Position numbers and translations under genes: made by a program | Shown here: piece by piece, positions 5,831 through 6,633 of the stretch | How positions within the stretch are numbered: the stretch's first letter is position 1 | Layout: the number at the start of each line of letters is the position of its first letter | The notes under the pieces: model-generated | Databases searched by the model: none | Seen by the model: the letters and a program-made list of their open reading frames with translations, nothing else | What the model was told of the DNA's origin: nothing | Origin: Verrucomicrobiales bacterium | GTDB lineage: Bacteria; Verrucomicrobiota; Verrucomicrobiia; Verrucomicrobiales; DEV007 | Direction of reading: 5' to 3' | Assembly: GCA_023253615.1 (NCBI GenBank) | Contig: JALRFZ010000561.1 | Coordinates: forward strand, 1-6,633 | DNA length: 6,633 nucleotides

Positions 5831-6633
5831 TCACGCAAAATAGAAAATCACCAACATCTGCGCCGATAGGATGCGCAGGAGCGTCGTCAGCGGATAAACC
5901 GTCGCGTACGCCACCGCGGGCGCGTTCGATCCCGCGAGATTCGTGGCAAAGGCCAGCGCGGGCGGATCCGTCATGCTCCCGGCGATGAGCCCGCTCAGAT
6001 CGAGGTAGTTGATCTTCCAGACAAAGCGCGCGAAGAGGCCCGCCAACAGCAGCGGGATGACCGTCACGGCGAGGCCGCCGAGCAGCCATTGCAGCCCCGT
6101 CGTCGAAAACACCGTCTCGAAAAAACGCTCGCCCGCGGCGAGACCGACCGCCGCGAAGAAGAGCGCGATGCCGAACTCCCGGAAAGCGAGGTTCGTGTTT
6201 TCCGGCATGTGCCAGACCTGCCCGCCGATGCGGCCGATACGACCAAGCAGCAGCGCGACGATCAGCGGCCCGCCCGCCAGCCCCAGGCGCACCGGTTGCG
6301 GGATCCCCGGCAGGAAGAACGGCATCGAGCCGAGCAGGATCCCGAAGAGCAGCCCGATGAAAACCGGGATAAAGTGAGTTTCGTTCAGATCACGCATCGA
6401 GTTCCCCAGGACCCGGGTCGCTTCGTCGAGATCCTCAGGGCGTCCCACGATCTGCAGTTTGTCGCCGAACTGAAGACGCAGCCCCGGCACCGCCGTCATC
6501 TCGAGATCCGCCCGCGTCACCCGCGTCACCGCCACGTGATGGCGCGCATCGAGGCCCAACTCCCCGATCGTCTTGCCCAGCACGTGCCGGTCGGTGGCGA
6601 CGACGCGGCGGAAGGAGATCCCCTTTCCGCTCA
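5831..6633 (-). CDS. YidE/YbjL (AspT-superfamily) putative transporter, C-terminal half only
   Basis: The frame enters from the right edge without a start; 266 residues plus two bases of another codon are visible. Residues 8-75 form a TrkA-C (RCK_C) domain with VLGKTIGEL (17-25) and FGDKLQIVGRPEDL (55-68). The second half of the AspT/YidE/YbjL membrane domain follows. Its motifs are LGNSMRDLN (75-83), VRLGLAGGPLIVALLLGRIG (114-133), GSMTDPPALAFA (218-229) and AYATVYPLTTLLRIL (241-255). Relatives are about 550 residues long, with two membrane halves around one or two RCK_C domains, so about half is missing here. The best studied member, AspT, exchanges aspartate for alanine; E. coli YidE and YbjL have no firmly known substrate, so neither has this protein. 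The protein ends normally at a TGA. A GTG lies at residue 17, but it falls inside the RCK_C domain and is not a plausible start. The next gene begins after a 127-base repeat-containing gap. Confidence 0.9.
   Translation of the reverse strand, partial: SGKGISFRRVVATDRHVLGKTIGELGLDARHHVAVTRVTRADLEMTAVPGLRLQFGDKLQIVGRPEDLDEATRVLGNSMRDLNETHFIPVFIGLLFGILLGSMPFFLPGIPQPVRLGLAGGPLIVALLLGRIGRIGGQVWHMPENTNLAFREFGIALFFAAVGLAAGERFFETVFSTTGLQWLLGGLAVTVIPLLLAGLFARFVWKINYLDLSGLIAGSMTDPPALAFATNLAGSNAPAVAYATVYPLTTLLRILSAQMLVIFYFA

Noticed and set aside
5704..5838. A 45-residue N-terminal extension of the GntP-type permease
   Set aside because: It would overlap the YidE-type stop, is Arg/Gly-rich, and is encoded in part by the short tandem repeats. 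The membrane domain starts right after the ATG at 5703.
4231..5988. A 585-codon open frame on the plus strand opposite the GntP-type gene
   Set aside because: Its translation is rich in Arg, His, Asp, Gly and Pro with no family features. It is a shadow of the GC-rich codon pattern of the well-supported permease on the other strand.

Overview
The window is GC-rich throughout and looks like a chromosomal stretch of a Gram-negative bacterium. The best taxonomic clue is the truncated gene at the left edge. It encodes a secreted DUF1549 (PSCyt2-type) protein, a family greatly expanded in Planctomycetota and Verrucomicrobiota. An LpxI-type lipid A enzyme shows that a lipopolysaccharide outer membrane is made. 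Together these suggest the PVC group, probably Verrucomicrobiota. That assignment is an inference from protein families, not from a marker gene.

All seven genes lie on the minus strand, so they are transcribed from right to left. In transcription order they are: (1) the C-terminal half of a YidE/YbjL (AspT-superfamily) transporter, cut by the right edge; (2) a GntP-family permease with an unusually long central loop; (3) a ten-helix EamA/DMT transporter; (4) lpxI, the UDP-2,3-diacylglucosamine pyrophosphatase of lipid A synthesis; (5) hisC, a histidinol-phosphate-type aminotransferase; (6) a 95-residue protein of unknown function whose start codon overlaps the hisC stop codon; (7) the N-terminal part of a secreted DUF1549 protein, cut by the left edge just at its expected CxxCH-type motif.

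Gaps between genes are short (127, about 52, 41, 101, -4 and 104 bases). The block could be read as one or a few transcription units, but the products do not form one obvious pathway: three unrelated transporters, one lipid A step, one amino acid step and one catabolic or surface protein. No stretch longer than 127 bases lacks a gene. I found no tRNA, rRNA, CRISPR array, insertion sequence or phage gene.

The less ordinary points are small-scale. The GntP permease has an insert of about 115 residues. A perfect 8-base inverted repeat covers the gntP-like start codon. Three genes lack a Shine-Dalgarno sequence and share CCRTCC directly before ATG, while the coupled small gene has a near-perfect Shine-Dalgarno inside hisC. 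The lpxI-hisC gap holds two hairpins that can also pair with each other in an attenuator-like arrangement. I see no convincing new multi-gene system; this is mostly an ordinary core-genome region.
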